NCBI GenBank assembly: GCA_025936115.1
Contig: JAICTZ010000002.1
Coordinates: 310,001-374,000, forward strand
Source of the DNA: Polyangiaceae bacterium
GTDB lineage: Bacteria > Myxococcota_A > Polyangia > Polyangiales > Polyangiaceae
Direction of reading: 5' to 3'
Length of the DNA stretch: 64,000 nt
Made by a program: the position numbers and the translations under genes. Below, piece by piece: positions 35,000 through 43,332 of the stretch. Under the pieces are notes generated by a model. The model was not told where the DNA came from and did no database searches. It saw only the letters and a program-made list of their open reading frames with translations. Numbering within the stretch: position 1 is the first letter of the stretch; the number at the start of each line of letters is the position of its first letter.

Positions 35000-37303
35000 C
35001 TACTGCGCTCCCGAGCCGATGCTGCTCGCCGCGGCGCAGGGTAGGCGCGACTCGTCCCACATCGGCGCGGCGACGCCGCTCTTGAAGCCCAGGTTGTCGA
35101 AATGCCGGCGCGCGATGATCTTCTGATACGTCTCGTGATACGAGAACACGGTGTCGACACCGGAGTGATAAAGCACGTCGCCGAACGTCACCGTCACGTC
35201 GCCGCTCGGCACACCCTTGCTCGGCAATTCCGCGCAACCGTAGGGCTCGTTGTCGAGGAACAGGTACGCGCGTTTGGTCGAGATGTACGCGTCGAAGTGC
35301 GTCGAACGATCGACCCCCGTGTGCTCGCCGACTTCGGCGTTCGGCATGAGCCCGCTGAGCTGCCCGCCCGAGCTTTCGACACGGTAAAGATCGTAGGACG
35401 GACACTGATTGTTCACGTCCCAGTTGCGGTGATCGCACACCTGGAATTGATACGTGTACGGCCAGTTCGCCGTGCCGTCGTCGTGGAACGTCTGCACGAT
35501 CACGGCGTTCCCCTTCGAGAGGTTCCACTGCACGGGCGCCGCCTGATCCGAGATGATCATCTGCGGATAGCGGCGGCCCGTCGTGAACGCGTCCACCTCC
35601 ATCGTGACGTGGAGGTAGGAATCGGAGCTGATCTTACCCTTGGTATTCGGCGTGAATCTGAACTTGCCGCCCGTGTCGGCCGCGACGTCGGCGTACATCA
35701 CCCAGAGCTCGCCGAGCATGGCGCCGAGCGCGTAGCGGGGCGTTTCGACCGAGTCGAAGCTCAGATCGCCGAAGTCCGAGGCTTGGCGGAACTCCTGGAA
35801 GCACGAGCCGTTGACGATGTCACCGCACGCTGTGTCCCACTTGTATGTCGAGAAATCGGGCGTGTTTTCGTCCGCGCCGAAGCCCAAGTACCAATCCATG
35901 TCCGGCTTCGGGCCGGGACTAATCTTCACGAAGCTCCGCGCGATGGGCCGCGGAGCGTTCGCAGGCTCACCTTGGCCGTTGATGAATACTTCGCCCGTCT
36001 TCGATGCGGCTTGCGCGTCGGCGAGCGTGATCCACGGCTCGTAATCGATCTTGGAGCTGCTCGTGAACTTCGGAGCCGCCACGGGCGCGATGGCGCCGCC
36101 GTAGGGGCAATTCACGTCGAGCGCTTCGACCACCAGCGTCGTCGGGCCCGTGATGCCCGACCAGTGGAGATCGAATTGCGGCAGTGCGTCACCTTGGTAA
36201 CGCGCCCGCTCGAAGCGCGGCTCGCCCGCCGCGAGCTCGTCGTGATCTTCGCCGCAGTTGTTCTCGTAGAAGACGCGCATCAACGGTTCGGTGTCTCCCG
36301 GCGTGGCGGCGTCGAGCACGCTGAACGCGATCTCGCCCGCGCCACGCTTGTCCGCTTCGGCCCCGTCCGAGTAGTAGAGGCGCGAACCGTCCGAGAGCGC
36401 GAGCGTGTGGACGGCGTGCGTGCCCGCCGTGCCGTCCGCGGGCACGTAGAACGCGATGCCGTCGTCGCGCCATTTCTTGGTGAGTAAATCGCTGCGTTGC
36501 GCCTCGGTGACGTACTTCTTGACGCGCGACTGGCCCCAGCGGCGGTCGTAGCAATTGTTGTCGGCCTGCGCGGCCGGATCGCCCATGGCGTAGATCGCCA
36601 CGCGGCCGTCGCCCGGCGTGACGTACACGTGACCGAGCGTCGCGTCGGCGAGCGTGCGCTTGTAACCCTGCACGGTTTGGTTATCGACCTGCGTGATCAC
36701 CCACGAGTCGCTCGCGCCCGTGCCGTCGACGGACGGAGCGGGCGATTGACGATTGCCAGCACAGCGATAGATTGCGTTCTTGACCGTGACGTGTCCGTCA
36801 CTCCCCGGCGTGACATCCGCGTCGGCTGGTAACACGTAGACCCGGTAGTCCTTCGCGCCTTCGACGGGCTCGACGGAGATCGCGACGCTGTCGCCCGTCG
36901 CAGAGGCCGTGACGTTCGGGAGCCGTGGCAACGCGGGCAGCTTCGTGTTGACGCTCGTGTCTGGTTCGCCCGGAACTACGGGCAAACCCCCGGGTCCGCT
37001 GCCGGACGTGCCGGTTCCGGAGCCGCCGGTTGCACCCGCGCCAGTACCGCCCGTTGCGCCGGTACCGCCCGTTGCGCTCGTCGCGCCAGTGCCGCCGGTG
37101 CTCGTGGTACCCCCGCTCGCTGCCGTGCCGCCCGTGCCCCCGCTCGCCCCCGTGCCGCCCGTGCTGCTGCTGGCGCCCCCTCTGCCGCCACGGTGACGGA
37201 TATCCCCCTGGTTGCCCTTCGCGTCGGCATCGCCCGACTTAGAGCAAGCGGCTCCGAGCAAGCAGGCGACGAGTGCGCCGTATCCTCCCGACCTACTCCA
37301 CAT
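35000..37303 (-). CDS. large lipoprotein of unknown family
   Basis: The 767-residue product has the lipoprotein signal GALVACLLGAAC, a Gly/Thr-rich linker of about 90 residues, an N-terminal fibronectin-like stretch (VAISVEPVEGAKDYRVYVLP), then a long beta-rich body with paired cysteines. The C-terminal third again resembles a jelly-roll surface protein (YLHVTMEVDAFTTGRRYPQM, RAYLFLDNEPYGC). I do not recognise a family. ATG 37303 is preferred because GAGG lies 7 bases upstream; ATG 37315 is possible. It is co-transcribed with 33297-34997. Both may be surface proteins that bind the polymer. Confidence 0.75.
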   Translation of the reverse strand: MWSRSGGYGALVACLLGAACSKSGDADAKGNQGDIRHRGGRGGASSSTGGTGASGGTGGTAASGGTTSTGGTGATSATGGTGATGGTGAGATGGSGTGTSGSGPGGLPVVPGEPDTSVNTKLPALPRLPNVTASATGDSVAISVEPVEGAKDYRVYVLPADADVTPGSDGHVTVKNAIYRCAGNRQSPAPSVDGTGASDSWVITQVDNQTVQGYKRTLADATLGHVYVTPGDGRVAIYAMGDPAAQADNNCYDRRWGQSRVKKYVTEAQRSDLLTKKWRDDGIAFYVPADGTAGTHAVHTLALSDGSRLYYSDGAEADKRGAGEIAFSVLDAATPGDTEPLMRVFYENNCGEDHDELAAGEPRFERARYQGDALPQFDLHWSGITGPTTLVVEALDVNCPYGGAIAPVAAPKFTSSSKIDYEPWITLADAQAASKTGEVFINGQGEPANAPRPIARSFVKISPGPKPDMDWYLGFGADENTPDFSTYKWDTACGDIVNGSCFQEFRQASDFGDLSFDSVETPRYALGAMLGELWVMYADVAADTGGKFRFTPNTKGKISSDSYLHVTMEVDAFTTGRRYPQMIISDQAAPVQWNLSKGNAVIVQTFHDDGTANWPYTYQFQVCDHRNWDVNNQCPSYDLYRVESSGGQLSGLMPNAEVGEHTGVDRSTHFDAYISTKRAYLFLDNEPYGCAELPSKGVPSGDVTVTFGDVLYHSGVDTVFSYHETYQKIIARRHFDNLGFKSGVAAPMWDESRLPCAAASSIGSGAQ

Positions 37304-37681
37304 ATTAGACCTCATTTTAGCCACTACTCCCGTGGTTTCTGTCAGTCAAGGCGGACGCCCGCGGCGGCGCGGTCTCTCCGGATCGGTTTCTTCGATTCGT
37401 TTCGCTCGAAACGTTCGCGCTCCGACATGGTCTTTTCCGGTGAAGCGACCAGCACGCGCCGTTACATTCTCAGTACGCCACTCGCACCTACATCTTCGTC
37501 ACTGACAAGCTTCGAACGTGTCCCGTGCGCGAGTGGATAAGTGCACGCGGCGTGCCGCAGTGCGATTTCGTACATTTGTGGTGTGACGCTAACGAAACTG
37601 CGTCCGGTATTCTGGAAAGCTCCGGTATTTTGACGACGCCGTTTGCGCCTCAGTGCTTCATTTCTGCAGCACTGCGCGGGC
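37304..37681. other. 378-bp intergenic region without a gene
   Basis: This region is upstream of the lipoprotein pair and downstream of the LbH gene at 37682. It is lower in GC than its surroundings. It contains a perfect palindrome (37398-37413) and two near-repeats of the string CTCCGGTATT/GTCCGGTATT around 37600-37630. No ORF has coding character. Confidence 0.5.
37398..37413. promoter_or_regulatory. palindrome, candidate operator
   Basis: CGTTTCG-CT-CGAAACG has 7-bp perfect arms and a 2-bp centre. It lies about 95 bp upstream of the 767-residue lipoprotein start, a typical distance for a repressor or activator site. Confidence 0.4.
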
Positions 37682-38353
37682 TTATTTCGATGGCGTGGCA
37701 ATCTCGGGCGCGCGCAGCGGGGGGAGCGGATCCGTCCGGCGCGTCCGGACATGCGTCGAGCCTTCGAATTCGAGTTCGCGCAGCACGCGCGCGGGCACGC
37801 CCCCGACAATCGTGTTCGCCGGCACGTCGCGCGTCACGACCGCACCTGCGGCGACGACCGCGCCGTCCCCGATCGTCACCCCGGGGAGTACGATGACTTT
37901 CGAGCCGAGCCACGCACCCGAGCCGATCGTGATGGGTCCTGCCTGCGGCTCACCGCAACGTTGTTTGCCGGAGGCGATCTCGTGGTCGACCGTGAGCAAC
38001 GTCACGTCGTGCCCGATGTACGTGCGATCGCCGATCGCGACGCGCGCGCCGACGTCGACGTGGAGCGGCCCAGTGATCACGACGTCTTCACCGATCGAGA
38101 GCAACTCTGCGCTGTCACCCGGTCCCGTGATGCGCAAAGGGCCCATCAGGAGCGAACGCTCACCGAGCCTCAGACCCAGCGTGCGCAGCGCGCGGCTGCG
38201 CGTGCGGTTGAAACAGAACTGCGGCAACGCGCTCGACACGGCGTGCGTCGCCCAGCGCCCCGCCCGAAACGGCTCGAGCTCCTCGCGAGCCACGTTCAAG
38301 GCTCGCTGCAAGAACGACGACGAGCGCCCCCGCGATGCCGAAGCGAAAGTCAT
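37682..38353 (-). CDS. hexapeptide-repeat (LbH) acyltransferase
   Basis: The 223-residue protein has a helical N-terminal extension and a beta-helix with GDRTYIGHDVTLLTVDHEIASG, the catalytic His probably in VDHE, followed by AWLGSKVIVLPGVTIGDGAVVAAGAVVTRDVPANT. It is of the maltose/galactoside O-acetyltransferase type and probably acetylates a sugar of this polymer. The start is shared in a divergent 119-bp gap with the GT4 gene at 38473. Confidence 0.88.
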   Translation of the reverse strand: MTFASASRGRSSSFLQRALNVAREELEPFRAGRWATHAVSSALPQFCFNRTRSRALRTLGLRLGERSLLMGPLRITGPGDSAELLSIGEDVVITGPLHVDVGARVAIGDRTYIGHDVTLLTVDHEIASGKQRCGEPQAGPITIGSGAWLGSKVIVLPGVTIGDGAVVAAGAVVTRDVPANTIVGGVPARVLRELEFEGSTHVRTRRTDPLPPLRAPEIATPSK

Positions 38354-38457
38354 CCGCGTTCGGATATATCACCATCGTGCTCTCCGTCGAGGCGCAGCCC
38401 GGCCACGTGAGCGCGTTCGTCCGGAAGCTTCGCTTGCGGGCGCGCGCCTGCGCCGCG

Positions 38458-38463
38458 TAAAGT
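38458..38463 (+). promoter_or_regulatory. candidate -10 box (TAAAGT), 9 bp from ATG
   Basis: TAAAGT ends 9 bases before the ATG of the GT4 gene; there is no ribosome site. Confidence 0.35.
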
Positions 38464-38472
38464 TCTTGCGCC

Positions 38473-39564
38473 ATGATCCCCCGAATAGGGTTTGCGTTGG
38501 AACAGGCGCTCGGACACGTGGCGTACGGCCAGGGTCTCAAACAAGCGCTCGCGCGGCGCAGCGATCTCGAGTGCGAGTGGCTCGAAGTGCCGTTCGGACG
38601 CGATGGTTTCGGGCGCGTACCCGCCGTGGGCGCGAATTGGACATTGCGCGGCAGCCTGCGCGCGCAGCGCCTCGTCGCGCGCGCGCACCAGGCGCGGCCG
38701 CTCCGCGCGCTGTTCATCCACACGCAGACCATCGGTTTGTTTTCGGCGGGTCACATGCGCCGTATCCCGACGTTGCTCTCGCTCGACGCAACGCCGAAGA
38801 ACTACGACGAGCTCGCGCATTTTTACGGCGATCGCGTGCACCCGGATTGGGTCGAACGCGCGAAGCTCAAGCTGCACTCCGCCGTCATGCGCAACGCGCA
38901 GCGCCTCACGGCCTGGTCGCAATGGGCGAAGGACTCGCTCGTGCGCCACTACGGCGTGCCGGCGGATCGCATCACCGTCATCCATCCCGGCACCGTGCTC
39001 TCGAACTATCCGGCGCCGTCCGAGCGCACGCCGCGCCGCGACGGTCCGTTACGCGTGCTGTTCGTCGGCGGCGATTTCGAACGCAAAGGCGGCGACCTCT
39101 TGCTCGACGCCGTTCGCGGCCCGCTGCGCGATCAGATCGAGCTCCACCTCGTGACTTCGGCGCCGGTCGCCGAGGGTCCGGGTGTGCACGTTTATCGCGG
39201 GCTCAAGCCGCACTCCAAAGAGCTTTTGCAGCGCTACGCGGAGGCGGACCTCTTCGCGCTGCCGACGCGCGGGGATTGTCTCGCCGTCGTGCTCGGCGAG
39301 GCGATGGCGTCGGGGCTGCCGATCATCACGACGCGCGTCGGCGCGCACGCCGAGGCCGTCGAGGACGAAGCCAGCGGCTTTCTCATGCAGCCCGACGACC
39401 GCGCCGTGCTCGTCGATCGCCTGGGGCGGCTCGCACGCGATCGCGAGCTCGGCTTGAGGCTCGGTCGCCGCTCGCGGGAGATCGGCGAGGAGCGTTTCGA
39501 CATGCAGAAGAACGCCGACCGCATCGCGCGCATGCTGCTCGAGCTCGCCGGCGCGCCGGGCTGA
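38473..39564 (+). CDS. glycosyltransferase family 4
   Basis: The 363-residue GT-B protein has the donor-binding half with VLFVGGDFERKGGDLLLDA, ADLFALPTRGDCLAVVLGEAMASGLPII and EAVEDEASGFL, which gives the GT4 Glu pair. It is a paralogue of the GT4 gene at 43333, sharing FERKGGDLLLD and LPTRGDC. It should act in the cytoplasm on the lipid-linked chain. It converges on a GT2 gene. Confidence 0.9.
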   Translation: MIPRIGFALEQALGHVAYGQGLKQALARRSDLECEWLEVPFGRDGFGRVPAVGANWTLRGSLRAQRLVARAHQARPLRALFIHTQTIGLFSAGHMRRIPTLLSLDATPKNYDELAHFYGDRVHPDWVERAKLKLHSAVMRNAQRLTAWSQWAKDSLVRHYGVPADRITVIHPGTVLSNYPAPSERTPRRDGPLRVLFVGGDFERKGGDLLLDAVRGPLRDQIELHLVTSAPVAEGPGVHVYRGLKPHSKELLQRYAEADLFALPTRGDCLAVVLGEAMASGLPIITTRVGAHAEAVEDEASGFLMQPDDRAVLVDRLGRLARDRELGLRLGRRSREIGEERFDMQKNADRIARMLLELAGAPG

Positions 39565-39625
39565 GCGCGAGGTACGGCGGTCGCCCCGGCGCGCTCCCCT
39601 CGCGACGGCGCCGAACGGCCTCCGC

Positions 39626-40615
39626 TCAGCCGAACACTTGCGCGGCGCGCACGGGACCGAGCTCTTTGGCCGACGCTTCCCAATAGATCAGGTTCGCGAG
39701 AATACTGCACGCGTGCCGCGCCAAACGGCGGTCCGGCAGGAGCTCGGAGGCTTCGAGTAGCGTTCGGATCGAGCGGCACGCGGCCGCGTGACGGCGCGGA
39801 TGGCCGATGCAGCTCTTGACGACGCCGCGCGTGAGCGCGTGCAGGTGGCGCCAGTTGTCGCTCAGCACTTCGATTTCGTTGTGTGCGCCCATACGCTCGA
39901 AGATTTTCACGTCGAGCCGGCCGTAGCTCTGCTGCGCGCGCGACCACGAATCGAGCGAGCGTTCGGCGTGGTGGTGACCGAGCGCGCGCGGGTTGAAGCG
40001 GAATTTCACGCCGAGCTTCTTCAAGCGCAGGCCGAGCTCCACGTCCTCGGCGCGCAAAAATTCGGTGTCGAAGCCGCCCGCGGCGAGCAGGTTCTCGCGC
40101 CGCACGGACGCGTTGCCCGTCCAGAATTGTCGAAACGTGGCCTCGTACTCGCCGCGCGCCATGGCGTCGTACTGCACCTCGAGCTTGGCTTGCTCCCACG
40201 CGACCCAGGGCTGCGCATAATGCGGCAGGGAAGCGAGCGGCCCGATCACGGCAAGCTTCGGATCGTCGTGCGAGCGGACGTGCTCGGAAACGAGGTGCGG
40301 TGCCGGCACGACGTCGTCGTCGAGAAAGAGCACGAGCTCTCCGCGCGCGTTTTCGATGCCGACGTTGCGGGCCCGCGCGGGTCCCGCGTTTGCCTGCCGC
40401 ACGTGCCGGAGCTCGAAACGAAAGCGCTGCTGCTCGAGAAAGCTCGCCGTGTCGTCGGTCGAGCCGTCGTCCACCACCACGACCTCGAACGTGCTCGGAT
40501 CGGCGTCTTGAACGTCGAGCGCCCTGAGCACGCGCTCGAGGCGCTCGCGTCGGTTGTAAGTCGGCGTGACGACGCTGACTGCGCGGGATTGCGTCACGAG
40601 CGAGGCGGTTACCAT
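39626..40615 (-). CDS. glycosyltransferase family 2
   Basis: The 329-residue GT-A protein has SVVTPTYNRRERLERVLRAL, VVVVDDGSTDDT, the metal site in LFLDDDVVPAP and the catalytic-base region FLRAEDVELGLRLKK. It should add a sugar to the growing unit. It is divergent from the AT3 gene at 40687 with 71 bp between. Confidence 0.91.
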   Translation of the reverse strand: MVTASLVTQSRAVSVVTPTYNRRERLERVLRALDVQDADPSTFEVVVVDDGSTDDTASFLEQQRFRFELRHVRQANAGPARARNVGIENARGELVLFLDDDVVPAPHLVSEHVRSHDDPKLAVIGPLASLPHYAQPWVAWEQAKLEVQYDAMARGEYEATFRQFWTGNASVRRENLLAAGGFDTEFLRAEDVELGLRLKKLGVKFRFNPRALGHHHAERSLDSWSRAQQSYGRLDVKIFERMGAHNEIEVLSDNWRHLHALTRGVVKSCIGHPRRHAAACRSIRTLLEASELLPDRRLARHACSILANLIYWEASAKELGPVRAAQVFG

Positions 40616-40673
40616 TCGGCGCGGGCGCCTTCAAGCTCGAGCGATACCTTCCCCCGCGCGGCGTCGTTCATTG

Positions 40674-40679
40674 TATCTT
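40674..40679 (+). promoter_or_regulatory. candidate -10 box (TATCTT), 7 bp from ATG
   Basis: TATCTT ends 7 bases before the AT3 ATG at 40687, without a Shine-Dalgarno sequence. Confidence 0.38.
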
Positions 40680-40686
40680 GTTACCA

Positions 40687-41853
40687 ATGAGCGGCGCGGC
40701 TCCCGAGCCCGGCCCGAAGACGCCGATCCACCTGCAGCACGTGGACGGACTCCGCGCGCTTGCGGCGCTCGTCGTCTACCTGAATCACGCCTACGCGCAG
40801 ACGTGGAACCCGGACGCCGGCCAGTTTCCTCGCGGCGCGCTCTCGTTTTTCACGTCGACGCTCGTGGCGGGTCACCTGTCGGTCGCGATATTCATCGCAA
40901 TTTCCGGCTTCTGCCTCGGCTTACCCATCGTGCGCTCGGGCGGCGCGCTCTCGGGCGGCGTGAAGGGGTTCTTGCTGCGCCGAGCTCGCCGGATCCTGCC
41001 GCCGTACTACGGCGCCGTGGCGCTCTGCCTCGCGCTCATCGCGACCGTCATCGGTAAACCGACGGGCACGCTCTGGGACGTACCGATTCAGGTGCGTTTG
41101 ACTTCGGTCATCGCGCACTTGCTGCTCGTGCAGGACTTCTTCGGGACGAGCTCGATCAACTACGTGTTCTGGTCGATCGCGGTCGAGTGGCAGATCTATC
41201 TCGTGTTTCCGCTGCTCGTCGCCTGTTGGCGCAAGCTCGGCCCGGGGCGCACGACCGTGCTCATGCTCGTGCTCGGCTACGGCGTGCGGCTCGCGTTTGC
41301 CGGGACCCGCATCACGCGTGCGAATCCGCACTTTCTCGGCCTGTTCACGCTCGGCATGCTGGCAGCGCACATCGCGTGTTCGCCGCAGGCGGACGCCGCG
41401 AAGCGTGATCGCGTGCCGTGGGGCGCCGTCGTTTTCGTGTGTGCGGCGCTCGTGACGGTGGTGTCGTACCTGTGGGGCTGGCGGGTCGCGACCGATCGCT
41501 TCTATTTGTTGGATCTACCGACGGGCGTCGCGGCCGCGTGCTTGCTCGTGATGTCCACTGCCTACCGCTCGGGCCTCGTCGCCAAGCTGCTGAACTGGAA
41601 GCCGCTCGTCGCCGTGGGCGTCTTCTCCTACAGCCTGTACCTCGTGCACGCGCCGATCCTGCAGCTCTTGTGGCAGTTCTTGCTGCATCCAGCGGGGGTG
41701 AGCGACGAAGTGATGTTCGCGTTTCTCTCGACACTAGGGCTCGGCGTCGTGCTCACGGCGGCCTACCTCTTCCACCGCGTGCTCGAGCGCCCGTTCATGC
41801 GCGCCGTAAAACCCGCACCGGCGCCCGTCGTGCAACCCGCCGGCACCGTTTGA
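40687..41853 (+). CDS. acyltransferase 3 (AT3) family membrane protein
   Basis: The 388-residue protein starts with LQHVDGLRALAALVVYLNHA, has LRRARRILPPYYGAV and VFWSIAVEWQIYLVFPLLVA, and has about ten spans ending in a Pro-rich tail. It is an inner-membrane O-acyltransferase for surface sugars. It is more distant from the two other AT3 proteins here, so it may have another sugar or acyl group. Confidence 0.91.
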   Translation: MSGAAPEPGPKTPIHLQHVDGLRALAALVVYLNHAYAQTWNPDAGQFPRGALSFFTSTLVAGHLSVAIFIAISGFCLGLPIVRSGGALSGGVKGFLLRRARRILPPYYGAVALCLALIATVIGKPTGTLWDVPIQVRLTSVIAHLLLVQDFFGTSSINYVFWSIAVEWQIYLVFPLLVACWRKLGPGRTTVLMLVLGYGVRLAFAGTRITRANPHFLGLFTLGMLAAHIACSPQADAAKRDRVPWGAVVFVCAALVTVVSYLWGWRVATDRFYLLDLPTGVAAACLLVMSTAYRSGLVAKLLNWKPLVAVGVFSYSLYLVHAPILQLLWQFLLHPAGVSDEVMFAFLSTLGLGVVLTAAYLFHRVLERPFMRAVKPAPAPVVQPAGTV

Positions 41854-41874
41854 TCACCAAAGTCCTTCGCGCCC

Positions 41875-43296
41875 TCAGGGTGGCGCGAGCAACTCGGCGT
41901 TCGGCCCCGGCCCCGCCAGCGCCTCGAGAAACGCCACCAGATCGGCGCGATCGCGGTCCGTGAGCCCGAGCGGCTTGATTTCGTTAGTGCCTGGATACCC
42001 CGCGAGATCGCCGCCCCGATCGAAAAACGCGACGACGGAGGCCAGATCGCGGAGCTGCCCGGTGTGCATGAAGGAGGGGCGGAGCGAGGCGCAGCGGAGC
42101 TTCGGGGTGCGGAAGCCGCCTTCGAATTCGGGGGCGTCGTCCGTCGGGATGCGACCGTCGTCGCCGTCGCTGAACGCGCCCTGCACGTTGAGCGCGTCGG
42201 CTCGCAAGAGCGGCATGGCCGTGGCCGCGCCGTGGTCGTTCAGATCGAGGAACACGGTCGCGACGGTCCCCGGCTTGAGCCCGACGTTGTGGAACTTCTC
42301 GTCCGAGAAGTAGGGCCCGCCGTGACAATCCGTGCAGTGGCCCGTGCCGACGAAGAGGGCGGCGCCGCGCTGCTCGCTCTTGGTGAGCGCGCTCGCATCG
42401 CCGTGGACCCATTGGTCGAACCGGCTCGGCCCGCACGTGAGGAGCCGCTCGTACGCGCCGAGCGCCTTGCCCACGTTCACGATCACTTGCGTGACGGCGC
42501 GTTGGTCCTCGGGCTTCATGCCGTCGTATTCGGCGCCGTCACCGGGCGCGCCCCGCATCGGCTGCGGACACGCGTTCGTGGCGTCGAGCTTCTGGCAGCC
42601 GGTGAGCTCGGCGTCGAGCGCCGGAAAGCGCGACGTGTCGTCGAGCGGCGGCATGCTGCCGAACAGCTCTTCGTATCCGGCGCGGTGCTCCGCGAAGACC
42701 TGCCGCGCGGCGAACAGGCGCGAGCCGTTCATTTCCACCGGCGACTCGATCACGCCGAAGATCTGGTTGTACATGGCGTCGCGCCGGCCGTCCCACATGA
42801 GGAGCTTGCTCTGCCCTACGTCGAGCAGCGAGGGCGCGCGACGCTTGCCCCAGCCCGCCGCGAGCGAGGTCTGCTGCTGGATCGTGCGCGTGTCGATGAA
42901 GCCGCTTGCCGGCAAATGGCAGCCGGCGCAGGCGACCTTGCCGCTCTCGCCCTTTTGACCGAGCGCGTTGACGCTGCCGTCGTTGTCGCCGTCGAGGAGC
43001 TTGCCGGAAAACGAGGCGTCGAAAAAAAGTGTTTGGCCGAACGCCGCGGCCTTCGGGTCGTCCGCGAGCCGATTGCTGATGTCGGGAGGCGGCGCCGGTA
43101 ACGTCGCGGGTGACAGCGCGGCGAGCGCGGCGCGCGCTTCGGCGCTGAACACCGCGTCGGGGTCGTTCGGATCGCTCGGCTCCTTAGCCGCCGGCGTGCT
43201 CTGTTCGTTGGCGCAGGCCGTGAGCAGGACGGCGAGGAGCAGCGCGCCGGGCAACCTGTGCCGGAGCTTTGCGCGCCGTCCTGGAATCGAGACCAT
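41875..43296 (-). CDS. di-heme cytochrome c peroxidase / MauG family protein
   Basis: The 473-residue product has a lipoprotein-like signal (LLLAVLLTAC) and two c-type heme sites, CAGCH and CTDCH, in the layout of bacterial di-heme peroxidases: FGQTLFFDASFSG before the first heme and RGAALFVGTGHCTDCHGG at the second. It would act in the periplasm, reducing peroxide or modifying a protein oxidatively. It lies 36 bp downstream of the GT4 gene at 43333 on the same strand, so it may be read from the polysaccharide operon. A TTG at 43308 is an alternative start. Confidence 0.88.
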   Translation of the reverse strand: MVSIPGRRAKLRHRLPGALLLAVLLTACANEQSTPAAKEPSDPNDPDAVFSAEARAALAALSPATLPAPPPDISNRLADDPKAAAFGQTLFFDASFSGKLLDGDNDGSVNALGQKGESGKVACAGCHLPASGFIDTRTIQQQTSLAAGWGKRRAPSLLDVGQSKLLMWDGRRDAMYNQIFGVIESPVEMNGSRLFAARQVFAEHRAGYEELFGSMPPLDDTSRFPALDAELTGCQKLDATNACPQPMRGAPGDGAEYDGMKPEDQRAVTQVIVNVGKALGAYERLLTCGPSRFDQWVHGDASALTKSEQRGAALFVGTGHCTDCHGGPYFSDEKFHNVGLKPGTVATVFLDLNDHGAATAMPLLRADALNVQGAFSDGDDGRIPTDDAPEFEGGFRTPKLRCASLRPSFMHTGQLRDLASVVAFFDRGGDLAGYPGTNEIKPLGLTDRDRADLVAFLEALAGPGPNAELLAPP

Positions 43297-43332
43297 CCTC
43301 CGTCCCAAGCGTGTGGGCCGGCGTGCAACCGG

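Noticed and set aside
37524..37896. Plus-strand open frame around the gap before the LbH gene
   Set aside because: It overlaps the clear LbH acyltransferase on the other strand and has no ribosome site or motif.
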